A stretch of 64,000 bases of DNA. It comes from an uncultured bacterium (GTDB lineage: Bacteria > Cyanobacteriota > Vampirovibrionia > Gastranaerophilales > Gastranaerophilaceae). The DNA is taken from assembly GCA_902792085.1 (NCBI GenBank), contig CADAYE010000009.1:1-64000 (forward strand). The letters run 5' to 3'. The notes below the pieces were generated by a model. The model was given only the letters and a program-made list of their open reading frames with translations. It did no database searches and was not told the DNA's origin. Numbering within the stretch: position 1 is the stretch's first letter; the number at the start of each line of letters is the position of its first letter. Made by a program: the position numbers and the translations under genes. Below, one piece after another: positions 57,025 through 64,000 of the stretch.

Positions 57025-57861
57025 CTATACTCCCTGTTTTAATAAGTTGCAATTTTCATCTCTTTTGCGCTCTTGATCTTTATAAATTTTTGTTCTGTTT
57101 ATAACTTCATCAAAATCAATTTCGTGAGCGTTAAAATCAGGACCGTCAACACAGGCAAATTTTGTTTTCCCGCCGACAGTAACCCTACAAGCCCCGCACA
57201 TGCCTGTTCCGTCAACCATAATCGGGTTCATACTTGCTTCGGTATAAATACCTTTATCTCTTGTAAGTTCCGCTACCGCTCTCATCATAGGCATCGGACC
57301 GACTGCGATTACATAATCAACTTTTTCTCTTTCTATAATTTGTTGCAAAACAGTAGTACCAAATCCTTTTATACCGTAAGAGCCATCATCGGTTGTCATA
57401 TATAGTTCAGTACAGGCATCTTTCATCTTATCTTCCCAGAAAAGTAAATCTTTTGTCCTTGCTCCGGAAATCATATAAACTTTGTTTCCTGCTTCTTTTA
57501 AAGCTTTCGAGATTAAATAACAAGGGGCCGCACCGTATCCGCCCGCAACACAAACTGCCGTACCATATTTTTTTATATCGGTAGGTTTCCCTAAAGGCCC
57601 TACGATATCAACAATTTCATCACCTGCATTTAGTTGTGCAAGTTTTTTGGTCGAATAACCGACAGCCATAAATACAAGTGTCAAAACACCTTTTTCTTTA
57701 TCGACATCAGCAATAGTCAAAGGCACTCTTTCGCCTTCTTCTTCCACTCTAAAAATTATAAACTGCCCTGCCCTTGCGTTGCGTACAACATAAGGCGCAT
57801 CAATTGTTATTTCATATTGATTCGGACAAATTTCTTTTTTTGATAATATTTTATATCCCAT
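57025..57861 (-). CDS. FAD/NAD(P)- and [2Fe-2S]-binding reductase subunit (NfnA/SudB/PyrK-like)
   Basis: 278 residues of ferredoxin-NADP reductase type: an FAD domain (RVPLTIADVD), an NAD(P) domain (VCVAGGYGAAPCY, then ISGARTKDLLFWED) and a C-terminal [2Fe-2S] site in GTGMCGACRVTVGGKTKFACVDGPDF. This matches NfnA/SudB, normally paired with an NfnB/SudA flavoprotein, which is absent here; instead EtfBA follow. A role in passing NAD(P)H electrons to or from Etf or ferredoxin is inferred. AGGAG precedes the ATG. Confidence 0.88.
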   Translation of the reverse strand: MGYKILSKKEICPNQYEITIDAPYVVRNARAGQFIIFRVEEEGERVPLTIADVDKEKGVLTLVFMAVGYSTKKLAQLNAGDEIVDIVGPLGKPTDIKKYGTAVCVAGGYGAAPCYLISKALKEAGNKVYMISGARTKDLLFWEDKMKDACTELYMTTDDGSYGIKGFGTTVLQQIIEREKVDYVIAVGPMPMMRAVAELTRDKGIYTEASMNPIMVDGTGMCGACRVTVGGKTKFACVDGPDFNAHEIDFDEVINRTKIYKDQERKRDENCNLLKQGV

Positions 57862-57948
57862 TTCTCTCTCCTAATCTCTCAAAATTATACTACAAGTTTA
57901 AGGAGGTTTCAAGTTGACCGAACTTACTTTTGGTGTAATAATCAACTT

Positions 57949-58602
57949 ATGAATTACATATTCTTTTTTCTGATAGTAATTTCAATAGTAATTGGGGCGA
58001 TAAACGGCAAGTTGCAGGATGTTGTGAACGCCGTTATGAGCGGTGCGGAATTGTCCGTTAAAGTTGCTTTTTCTTTAATCGGGATTATGGCATTTTGGCT
58101 TGGAATAATGAAAATTGCCCAAAAATCAGGCATCATAGATTTTTTATCTAAAATATTAAAACCCGTTACAAAAGTTTTGTTTAACGAAATTCCGCCTGAG
58201 TCTCCAGCTGTTGGCGATATTGCAATGAATTTTACAGCCAATGCGTTCGGACTTTCTAATGCCGCAACACCATTTGGCATAAAAGCAATGGAAGAATTAC
58301 AAAAAGAAAATAAAGACAAAACTTCGGCATCAAATTCAATGTGTTTGTTTTTGGGGATGAATACCGCCGGATTTCAACTTATTCCGACAACAGTTCTTGC
58401 AGTATTGGTCGGTATCGGGTACAAAAACCCGACAGAAATAATTGCGCCGACATTGCTTGTAACTTGTATTGCGTTTACTTTTGCGATTGTATTATCAAAA
58501 GTTTTGCAAAAAGTGTGGAAGGGGCAGGATTTACCCCTCACCCCTACCCCCTCTCCCCAAAGTGGCGAGGGGAATAATACTGAACAAGGAGGGGCAAAAT
58601 GA
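57949..58602 (+). CDS. spmA: Spore maturation protein A-like membrane protein
   Basis: 217 residues with a nucleoside-recognition/gate fold and about five membrane helices; SVKVAFSLIGIMAFWLGIMKIA and NFTANAFGLSNAATPFGIKAM are family signatures. In spore formers SpmA/SpmB affect spore core dehydration; here, in a diderm without visible sporulation genes, the role is unknown. The last 22 residues (LPLTPTPSPQSGEGNN...) are encoded by a CCCTCACC..CCCTCTCC repeat and replace the normal end. The stop overlaps spmB by ATGA. Confidence 0.88.
   Translation: MNYIFFFLIVISIVIGAINGKLQDVVNAVMSGAELSVKVAFSLIGIMAFWLGIMKIAQKSGIIDFLSKILKPVTKVLFNEIPPESPAVGDIAMNFTANAFGLSNAATPFGIKAMEELQKENKDKTSASNSMCLFLGMNTAGFQLIPTTVLAVLVGIGYKNPTEIIAPTLLVTCIAFTFAIVLSKVLQKVWKGQDLPLTPTPSPQSGEGNNTEQGGAK
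58535..58577. repeat. CCCTCACCCC/CCCTCTCC repeat at the end of spmA
   Basis: Same family as the repeat in thiL and inside elements B and C; it is read in frame as PLTPTPSPQSGEG and leaves the spmB ribosome site (AAGGAGG) intact just downstream. Confidence 0.65.
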
Positions 58603-59132
58603 ATAATATTTTGAACCTCATATCTCTTTGGGCTTTGCCGTTTTTAATATTATTGGTTCTGACTGTTGGGATTATAAAAAAAGTTCCTGTTTACGAAGAA
58701 TTTACAGACGGAGCGAAAGACGGGTTTAAGGTCGCAATAAATATTATTCCTTATTTAGTTGCAATTATTGTTGCAATATCAATGCTTCGAGCAAGCGGAG
58801 TAATAGAAATGCTTGCAAATGCTTTTGCTCCGTTATTAAAATCGTGGCATATACCAGCAGATGTATTGCCTTTGACGATTGTGCGCTCACTATCGGGGTC
58901 GGCTGCTTTGGGGGTATTTTCAGATATTGCAAACAATTTGGGACCTGATTCTTATGCAACAAAACTCGCCGCCATCATGGTCGGAAGCAGCGAAACTACC
59001 TTCTATGTTCTTGCCGTATATTTTGGCGCTGTTAAGATTTCAAAAATCAGGTATGCTCTATTAGTCGGGTTGCTTGCTGATTTAGTCGGGATTATTGCAG
59101 CAGTTTGGGTATGTAACCTGATGTTTGGATAG
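58599..59132 (+). CDS. spmB: Spore maturation protein B-like membrane protein
   Basis: 177 residues, the standard partner of SpmA, with a nucleoside-recognition domain of about five membrane helices. FTDGAKDGFKVAINIIPYLVAIIVA, VRSLSGSAALGVFSDI and MVGSSETTFYVLAVYFG are family signatures. It is translated from an ATGA overlap with spmA, preceded by AGGAGG. The 3' end overlaps the convergent zinc-ribbon gene by 41 bases. Confidence 0.9.
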   Translation: MNNILNLISLWALPFLILLVLTVGIIKKVPVYEEFTDGAKDGFKVAINIIPYLVAIIVAISMLRASGVIEMLANAFAPLLKSWHIPADVLPLTIVRSLSGSAALGVFSDIANNLGPDSYATKLAAIMVGSSETTFYVLAVYFGAVKISKIRYALLVGLLADLVGIIAAVWVCNLMFG

Positions 59133-59463
59133 CATCTACCCAACTTTGGGAATATTCTTCCGCCTCATTTTTGACGATTGCCTTTACAAGTACGGCATAA
59201 TTTATATTTATGCAGTCAATTTTTTCAAGTCTTTCTACCGTATAATCTTTACCTCCGCAGTTATGGCAAAAATTATCAAGCGGAACTACTTCACCGTTTT
59301 TGACTGTTGCTATTTCTTTTAATCCGCAAGACGCGCATCTGACCAGATACCATTGGTTTTCTATCAATTCTCCGCAATCGGGGCAATAGTAATATTCCGC
59401 ATCTAAAGGTACTTTATCGTGCGAACATTCTTTGCTGAATCCTAAAATCTGACACCATCTCAT
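59092..59463 (-). CDS. Zinc-ribbon hypothetical protein
   Basis: 123 residues. Three CxxC pairs (CPDC, CASC, CHNC) plus single cysteines near the N-terminus (WCQILGFSKECSHD) give one or two zinc ribbons; the C-terminal half is helical (LVKAIVKNEAEEYSQSWVDAI). I know no named family. The last 41 bases overlap the end of spmB on the other strand. Element C lies upstream. A TTATAC box seven bases from the ATG may make it leaderless. Confidence 0.65.
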   Translation of the reverse strand: MRWCQILGFSKECSHDKVPLDAEYYYCPDCGELIENQWYLVRCASCGLKEIATVKNGEVVPLDNFCHNCGGKDYTVERLEKIDCININYAVLVKAIVKNEAEEYSQSWVDAIQTSGYIPKLLQ

Positions 59464-59505
59464 ATTATTTGTATAAGAATAATTTTTTGAAAGTCAAAAT
59501 TATTT

Positions 59506-60123
59506 ACATAATATATGTTATTGGTAGTGATTGAGAGATTGATAATTTCTACCTGTTCATTTTTTCTTTTTGTCTTGAAGCAAAAAGAAAAAACGAACCA
59601 AAAAAGAAAAACTCGCTGTGGTACAATACCGCCTGACGGCGGCATAAGACTGCTAACGCAGTAATATGTGTTTTTGCCTATCGGCAAAAATCTCTTAGCG
59701 CTGCTAAAACTACGCAGCGCATTAACCCCTCACCCCACCCCTCAGCCATACGGCGAGGGTAGTTTTTCAATGCGAGATATGAGCATTGGAAAAACGGGTG
59801 AGGGTAATCCAGACCTTTACGAAGTGAGCAATCATTGTTTGCGACACGACAACAAGGTGGGATTTGTTTGAACGATAGTGAGTTATCTCGCCTGTATGTG
59901 GAACAAATACAAATGATTAGCAAACGAAGTGCAGGTCAGGGAGTTTCTGCTTGGTTGCTCGCCATCGACAGCTCTACGCATTTTGCTTTTTGTGGCTTTT
60001 ACCACAAGCAAAATGGCTTCGGCTTTGGCTCGCAATCCGCTTTGCGCCCCGTTTCTTTGCGGGCAAAGAAATGGGGCATGGTAGTTTTGATGAAACAAAA
60101 ACTACCAATAACATATATTATGT
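59506..60123. repeat. Composite hairpin element, copy C, with 23-bp terminal inverted repeats
   Basis: About 618 bp without a credible gene. The ends (59506-59528 and 60101-60123) are perfect 23-bp inverted repeats. Inside, inverted relative to copy A: T-rich hairpin C1 (59555-59572/59581-59598), CCGCC-TGAC-GGCGG, ACTGC-TAAC-GCAGT, TTTTTGCC/GGCAAAAA, GCGCTGC/GCAGCGC, a TTAACCCCTCACCCC/GGGTGAGGGTAA arch, and near the right end CCCCGTTTCTTTG/CAAAGAAATGGGG (60047-60059/60064-60076). Several frames of 60-110 codons cross it, but all run through hairpins and resemble no protein. Confidence 0.75.
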
Positions 60124-60172
60124 CAAATATTTTAAAATATTATTTGTATTGGGTTTATTCACTCAATACAAA

Positions 60173-60502
60173 TTAATCCTCCTGCCACTTTTTTGTGTCA
60201 AATTTTAAATCGGCAACATTCATTCTCAAGGATTCAACATAGGGTTTTAATTTGGTCAGGAGTTGGGCTTTATAAAGTAAAAGTTCTTGCGCAACGGCAG
60301 GAGTTTTACAGGCAATAACCATTATATTACCTTTTAACATAGAATAAGGTTTTGAATATTTGCTGAATTTTTCTCCGGCGACTTTATTCCAAAATTTATA
60401 CAAATTACTGCGTTTTATTGCCCGTTTAAATTCTTTTTGCTCCCCTAACTGAGCAATAAGTTCATCAATGTATTGAAATTTTGTATAAAGTATTTTCTTC
60501 AT
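60173..60502 (-). CDS. DUF721 / DciA-like protein
   Basis: 109 residues, a single KH-like DUF721 domain (LYKFWNKVAGEKFSKYSKPYSMLKGNIMVIACKTPAVAQELLLYKAQLLTKL). DciA-type proteins load the replicative helicase DnaB in most bacteria lacking DnaC. Here the protein is minimal, without the extended tail of many DciA. It is divergent from nrnA and precedes element C. The helicase-loader role is inferred from the family. Confidence 0.82.
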   Translation of the reverse strand: MKKILYTKFQYIDELIAQLGEQKEFKRAIKRSNLYKFWNKVAGEKFSKYSKPYSMLKGNIMVIACKTPAVAQELLLYKAQLLTKLKPYVESLRMNVADLKFDTKKWQED

Positions 60503-60528
60503 AATTTTTGTTAAATAATTTTTTGTGC

Positions 60529-60540
60529 TAAAATCTTGAA
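60529..60540 (+). promoter_or_regulatory. Extended -10 box of nrnA, leaderless start
   Basis: TGC-TAAAAT (60529-60534), six bases, ATG 60541; identical to mazG over TTTGTGCTAAAAT. Confidence 0.55.
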
Positions 60541-61500
60541 ATGACCATCAAACAATTAGATATTAGCATAAAAAATTCAAAAAATATATTGCTCGTTTCC
60601 CACATAAACCCTGACGGAGATACTTTGGGTGCAATGTGCGGAATGTATCATCTGATAAAAGATAATTACAAAAAAAAATCAGATATGGTAATTGTGTCAA
60701 AATTACCGTCAGTTTATGAGTTTCTGCCTGAGATAAATAATGCAAAATTTATAGAAAATATGGATTTATCAAGAGAATATGATTTGGTCATAAATCTTGA
60801 TGTTGCGTCAATAGACAGATGTGACAATGCCAAAATTCTTTTTGAAAAAGCAAATACAACTTTTAATATTGACCATCACGAAACAAATAATTCTTATGCG
60901 GAATTTAATATTATTAAACCTTTTGCCTCTGCAACAGGGGAAGTTTTGTATGAAATTGCAAAAGAGTTAGAATGGAAAATATTAAAAGAAAGTGCTATTT
61001 GTTTATACACTGCGATTTTAACCGACACAGGCGGTTTCAGATTTTCAAATACCTCACAAAAAACAATGACTTATGCAGGGGAACTTTTATCTTTTGGTGT
61101 TGAACCATCTGAAGTTTTTCAAAAGTGTTATGAATCACAATCTAAAGATATGGTGCTTTTTCAAAGTTACTGCGTAAATAAAGCAAAATTTACAAATGAT
61201 GATAAAATTGCTTACACTGTTGTTTATAAGAAGGATTTGGAAAAATTTAACTATAATGGAGATGATTTCACCGACGGTCTGACAGAAAAACTGAGAGCCA
61301 TAAAAACAACACAGGTTGCTTTTGTGGTAAAGGAACTCAATGCCAACACTTCAAAAGTTTCAATGAGAAGCAGAGCAAAAGACATTGCAAAAATATGTTC
61401 GGCTTTTGGAGGCGGAGGACATAAACTTGCAGCAGGTGCAGTTATTAAAGCAGATGTCGAAACATCAGTTCAAATGATTTTAGAAGAGTTAAAAAAATAG
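60541..61500 (+). CDS. nrnA: Bifunctional oligoribonuclease/PAP phosphatase NrnA
   Basis: 319 residues, a DHH/DHHA1 phosphoesterase that degrades short RNA (including pGpG) and 3'-phosphoadenosine 5'-phosphate. Metal motifs are HINPDGDTLGA (near 21-31), NLDVAS, FNIDHHETN, TDTGGFRF, and the DHHA1 glycine loop GGGGHKLAAGA at the C-terminus. Length is standard. Since pGpG is the product of c-di-GMP breakdown, it complements the GGDEF protein. A YihY gene follows after five bases. Confidence 0.93.
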   Translation: MTIKQLDISIKNSKNILLVSHINPDGDTLGAMCGMYHLIKDNYKKKSDMVIVSKLPSVYEFLPEINNAKFIENMDLSREYDLVINLDVASIDRCDNAKILFEKANTTFNIDHHETNNSYAEFNIIKPFASATGEVLYEIAKELEWKILKESAICLYTAILTDTGGFRFSNTSQKTMTYAGELLSFGVEPSEVFQKCYESQSKDMVLFQSYCVNKAKFTNDDKIAYTVVYKKDLEKFNYNGDDFTDGLTEKLRAIKTTQVAFVVKELNANTSKVSMRSRAKDIAKICSAFGGGGHKLAAGAVIKADVETSVQMILEELKK

Positions 61501-61505
61501 GAATT

Positions 61506-62432
61506 ATGTTAAAAAATATCATTAAAAACTTAATGAAAAATAAATGCACTCATTGGCTTGTTGCGTTGATAAGGTCAATAATTAAAAACGATTTTTTTGG
61601 AATGGCAGCAGAGATGGGTTTTATGCTCGTTGTAGGAATTTTCCCGTTCATGTTGTTTTTGATGGCAATTTTTGGGTGGATGGGTAACCGTTCTTATATG
61701 GATCCTATTTTGAAAGTCTTGTCAAAAATCACCCCACATCAAACAATGGATTTACTCCAAAGTGTATTAAACCAAACAATGATTTTCGGACACGGAAAAC
61801 TAATGGCAATAATTGGAATTTGTACCTCTCTGTTTTTATCCTTAAACGGTGTAGCAGTAATTTTGAAAGGATTGAACAGGGCATACAAAGTTGAAGAAAC
61901 AAGGAGTTTTCTCTATACAAGAGTTTTATCGCTTTTAATGGTTTTTGTAAATGTTTTAATCCTGTTTCTAACGATAAATATCATTATTTTCGGGAAAGTA
62001 ATTGTTATGTTTTTTGTAAATAATTTCGGATTATCAGATACGATTGCATATACAATATTGACTCTGCGCTGGCCTGTATCATTTTTGGCACTGTATATAC
62101 TTGCATTTTTAAGTTATTATATTTTGCCTGATTTGAAAGGGAATGACAAATTCAAACGCAAAAGCGCAATACCAGGAACTATATTTTTCACAACTTTTTG
62201 GTTAATCGGTTCGTGGGGATTTTCTTTATATGTAAACAATTTATCAACATATAATATCGTATTCGGTACAATCGGTGCGTTCTTTATACTTATGATTTGG
62301 CTTTATTACACATCAATTCTTTTGCTAATCGGCGGAGAAATGAATTCAAAAGTGTATAACAGACTTGAACACAAATCTGCTGAAATTAAAGAAGAACTTG
62401 AACAGTTAAGAAAAACAACTTTTAACAGATAA
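61506..62432 (+). CDS. YihY/BrkB family membrane protein
   Basis: 308 residues with six membrane helices; MAAEMGFMLVVGIFPFMLFLMAIFGW, LNGVAVILKGLNRAYKVEETRSF and IWLYYTSILLLIGGEMNSKV are family signatures. The family was once called ribonuclease BN by mistake; its function is unknown (perhaps phospholipid transport or envelope-related). AGGA lies just before the ATG. It is probably co-transcribed with nrnA. Confidence 0.9.
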   Translation: MLKNIIKNLMKNKCTHWLVALIRSIIKNDFFGMAAEMGFMLVVGIFPFMLFLMAIFGWMGNRSYMDPILKVLSKITPHQTMDLLQSVLNQTMIFGHGKLMAIIGICTSLFLSLNGVAVILKGLNRAYKVEETRSFLYTRVLSLLMVFVNVLILFLTINIIIFGKVIVMFFVNNFGLSDTIAYTILTLRWPVSFLALYILAFLSYYILPDLKGNDKFKRKSAIPGTIFFTTFWLIGSWGFSLYVNNLSTYNIVFGTIGAFFILMIWLYYTSILLLIGGEMNSKVYNRLEHKSAEIKEELEQLRKTTFNR

Positions 62433-62453
62433 TTTTTTTTTCCTTAATTCACT

Positions 62454-63635
62454 TTAACTGCACATTTTTATTGCTTCTTTCGGACATACATGACTGCACA
62501 ATGAACATCCTATACAAGATTTTTTATTTACAGATACACAATCTCTTGCAATACTCAATGCATTGTATTCGGATTCGGAACATATTTTGGCGCATTTTCC
62601 GCATTTTACGCACTTTTCATTATCAATTGAAGGATAGAGATGCGATTTTTTATTTAATTTTTCGTGTGATGTAATTTTCTTAACCCCAATATTTTTTAAT
62701 TCAGATATGTCATTGAAACCTTTGGCTTCCAAAAAATTTAAAAGCCCTGATTTTAAACCGTTAATAATTCCATAACCGTTTAGCATAACTTCCGTACAAA
62801 CCTGAACTGCATCCGAACCGAGCGCAATATATTGCGCTGCATCTTCCCAACTTGAAATTCCGCCCATACCCAAAATAGGCAATTGAGAATTTTGTCTTAA
62901 TTGAGCAACACACCTGAAGCCAATCGGTTTTACGGTTTCGCCTGACAATCCGCCATAGGTTGAATATCCGTCTATATTAAGAACAGGTTCTAATGTATCA
63001 AGATTAATACCCATAAAACCCTGCACGGTATTTATTGCTGCCAAACCGTCAGCACCTGCTTTTTCTACTGCCTGGGCAATCCATGCAATATCTGTCACAT
63101 TAGGAGTTAATTTTACAAAAACAGGTTTTGAGGCAACTGATTTTACCCAGGAGGTAATAAGTATTGATATATCAGTATTTGTTCCTATTGCCATACCGAT
63201 ATTTCTTTCCGGCATGCCATGTGGACAGGAAAAATTTAATTCATAAGCATCTATTGGAGTTTCATTAAATACTTTAACAAGATTTTGCCAGCCTTCACGC
63301 TCTAAAGGTGCCATAATACTTGCTATTATAACTTTTGTCGGGTGTTTTTCTTTCAAATATTTAATCCCGTCCACCCAATATTGAACTGTCTCATGGCTTA
63401 ATAATTCTATATTCTGAAAGCATATAACTTTGCCTTTTTCCTTGATTGTTGCATAGCGGGGACTTGCTTCAATCATTTCCAAATCATCAGGAGTTATTGT
63501 CTTTAATACAGCACCTCCCCAACCCATTTCGAACGCTTTATCTATACTTTCTATTGATGCTGTCGGAGGAGCCGATGCCAATAAAAACGGATTTTCAAAT
63601 TCTATTCCTAATATTGATGTTTTTAATGTAGCCAT
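62454..63635 (-). CDS. preA: Dihydropyrimidine dehydrogenase subunit PreA-like
   Basis: 393 residues. The N-terminal 300 form a dihydroorotate-dehydrogenase-like FMN barrel (FENPFLLASAPPTAS; FSCPHGMPERNIGMAIG; GGISSWEDAAQYI); the C-terminal 60 hold two [4Fe-4S] motifs (CVKCGKCAKIC and CIGCSLCSHVCPKEA). PreA with PreT reduces uracil and thymine with NAD(P)H. PreT is not in the window. deoC follows the reading direction upstream by five bases, fitting pyrimidine nucleoside breakdown. Confidence 0.9.
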   Translation of the reverse strand: MATLKTSILGIEFENPFLLASAPPTASIESIDKAFEMGWGGAVLKTITPDDLEMIEASPRYATIKEKGKVICFQNIELLSHETVQYWVDGIKYLKEKHPTKVIIASIMAPLEREGWQNLVKVFNETPIDAYELNFSCPHGMPERNIGMAIGTNTDISILITSWVKSVASKPVFVKLTPNVTDIAWIAQAVEKAGADGLAAINTVQGFMGINLDTLEPVLNIDGYSTYGGLSGETVKPIGFRCVAQLRQNSQLPILGMGGISSWEDAAQYIALGSDAVQVCTEVMLNGYGIINGLKSGLLNFLEAKGFNDISELKNIGVKKITSHEKLNKKSHLYPSIDNEKCVKCGKCAKICSESEYNALSIARDCVSVNKKSCIGCSLCSHVCPKEAIKMCS

Positions 63636-63639
63636 ATAT

Positions 63640-64000
63640 TTAATCCTTTACAATTTTTACGCCCGAACTTGTACCAAGTCTTACAGCGCCTGCATTTATC
63701 ATATCAAGTGCTGCTTGTTTATCACGAATACCGCCTGAGGCTTTGACCTGTAATCCTGCATTTTTGACGGTTTCAAACATTAGTTTTACATCTTCAGCCT
63801 TTGCACCGACTCCGCCTTTAACAAAACCTGTTGATGTTTTTACAAAATCAGCACCACCTAAGACCGAATACTCACATGCCCTTATAATTTCTTCTTTATT
63901 GAGCAAGTCAGTTTCAATAATAACCTTCAAATTATGCCCCATACACGCTTTTTTAATTGCTTGTATTTCGTTCACAATAAAATCTTTATCATTATCTTTG
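63640..64000 (-). CDS. deoC: Deoxyribose-phosphate aldolase, C-terminal part (runs off the window)
   Basis: The C-terminal 120 residues; the frame is open to the window edge, so the N-terminus lies beyond 64000. [11 protein letters not shown] carries the Schiff-base lysine, and [11 protein letters not shown] the proton-relay lysine. The enzyme splits deoxyribose 5-phosphate into glyceraldehyde 3-phosphate and acetaldehyde. It is upstream of preA in one unit, together serving pyrimidine deoxynucleoside catabolism. A GTG at 63975 is an internal valine, not the start. Confidence 0.92.
   Translation of the reverse strand, partial: KDNDKDFIVNEIQAIKKACMGHNLKVIIETDLLNKEEIIRACEYSVLGGADFVKTSTGFVKGGVGAKAEDVKLMFETVKNAGLQVKASGGIRDKQAALDMINAGAVRLGTSSGVKIVKD

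Noticed and set aside
59668-60208. Several 60-113 codon frames in element C
   Set aside because: All cross perfect hairpins and terminal repeats, overlap each other in different frames, and resemble no protein.

Overview
This is an AT-rich bacterial chromosome segment (roughly two thirds A+T by eye) using the standard genetic code, with one tRNA-Lys and about 63 protein genes on both strands. Outer-membrane machinery (a full adaptor-RND-TolC efflux operon and a second TolC-like protein), cytosolic SepF, a flotillin/YuaF pair, a VKOR-DsbA fusion, several class III-type prepilins with the GFTLAEVLITLGIIG kind of N-terminus, and many small unknown proteins carrying an ITFTG/VSFTG-like motif together suggest a gut Vampirovibrionia (Melainabacteria, Gastranaerophilales). 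This assignment is inference from gene style, not from a marker-gene comparison.

Layout. 1-6.3 kb: comF, thiL, a GAF-GGDEF-HD protein, a GT9 glycosyltransferase and rsmD, all leftward, broken by palindrome-rich repeat elements. 6.3-9 kb: a 516-residue prepilin with C-terminal repeats and two small proteins. 9-15.7 kb: mazG, a frameshifted HTH gene, flotillin/YuaF, rel, sepF and a YggS-type PLP protein. 16-25.8 kb: ZIP transporter, aminotransferase/Lrp pair, RND efflux operon, tpiA. 25.9-33 kb: two prepilins, a YD-like repeat protein, queH, VKOR-DsbA, an orphan histidine kinase. 33-41 kb: tRNA-Lys, gyrB, nagZ, a divergent HTH locus with a large palindrome, a DnaJ-like protein and queE. 41-47 kb: a degenerate PilB-like protein with a CheY-like regulator, yjbQ, a CNNM/CorC protein and an orphan TolC. 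47-54 kb: dnaE, a candidate structured RNA and small unknown proteins. 54-64 kb: an Etf operon with an NfnA-like flavoprotein and an overlooked 59-residue Cys-rich protein, spmAB, a DciA-like protein, nrnA, a YihY protein, preA and the end of deoC.

Connections. queH and queE belong to queuosine synthesis; thiL and yjbQ both touch thiamine phosphates; the GGDEF protein and the MshEN-type N-terminus of the PilB-like protein may be linked through cyclic-di-GMP; preA and deoC point to pyrimidine nucleoside catabolism.

The least ordinary signals are non-coding or at the edge of coding: composite multi-hairpin elements whose stems differ in sequence but keep pairing; three short palindromic repeats read in frame inside thiL; a recurring -10 box placed exactly six bases before ATG (likely leaderless genes); a 55-bp-period tandem array ending in a consensus promoter; and a structured RNA candidate between convergent genes.
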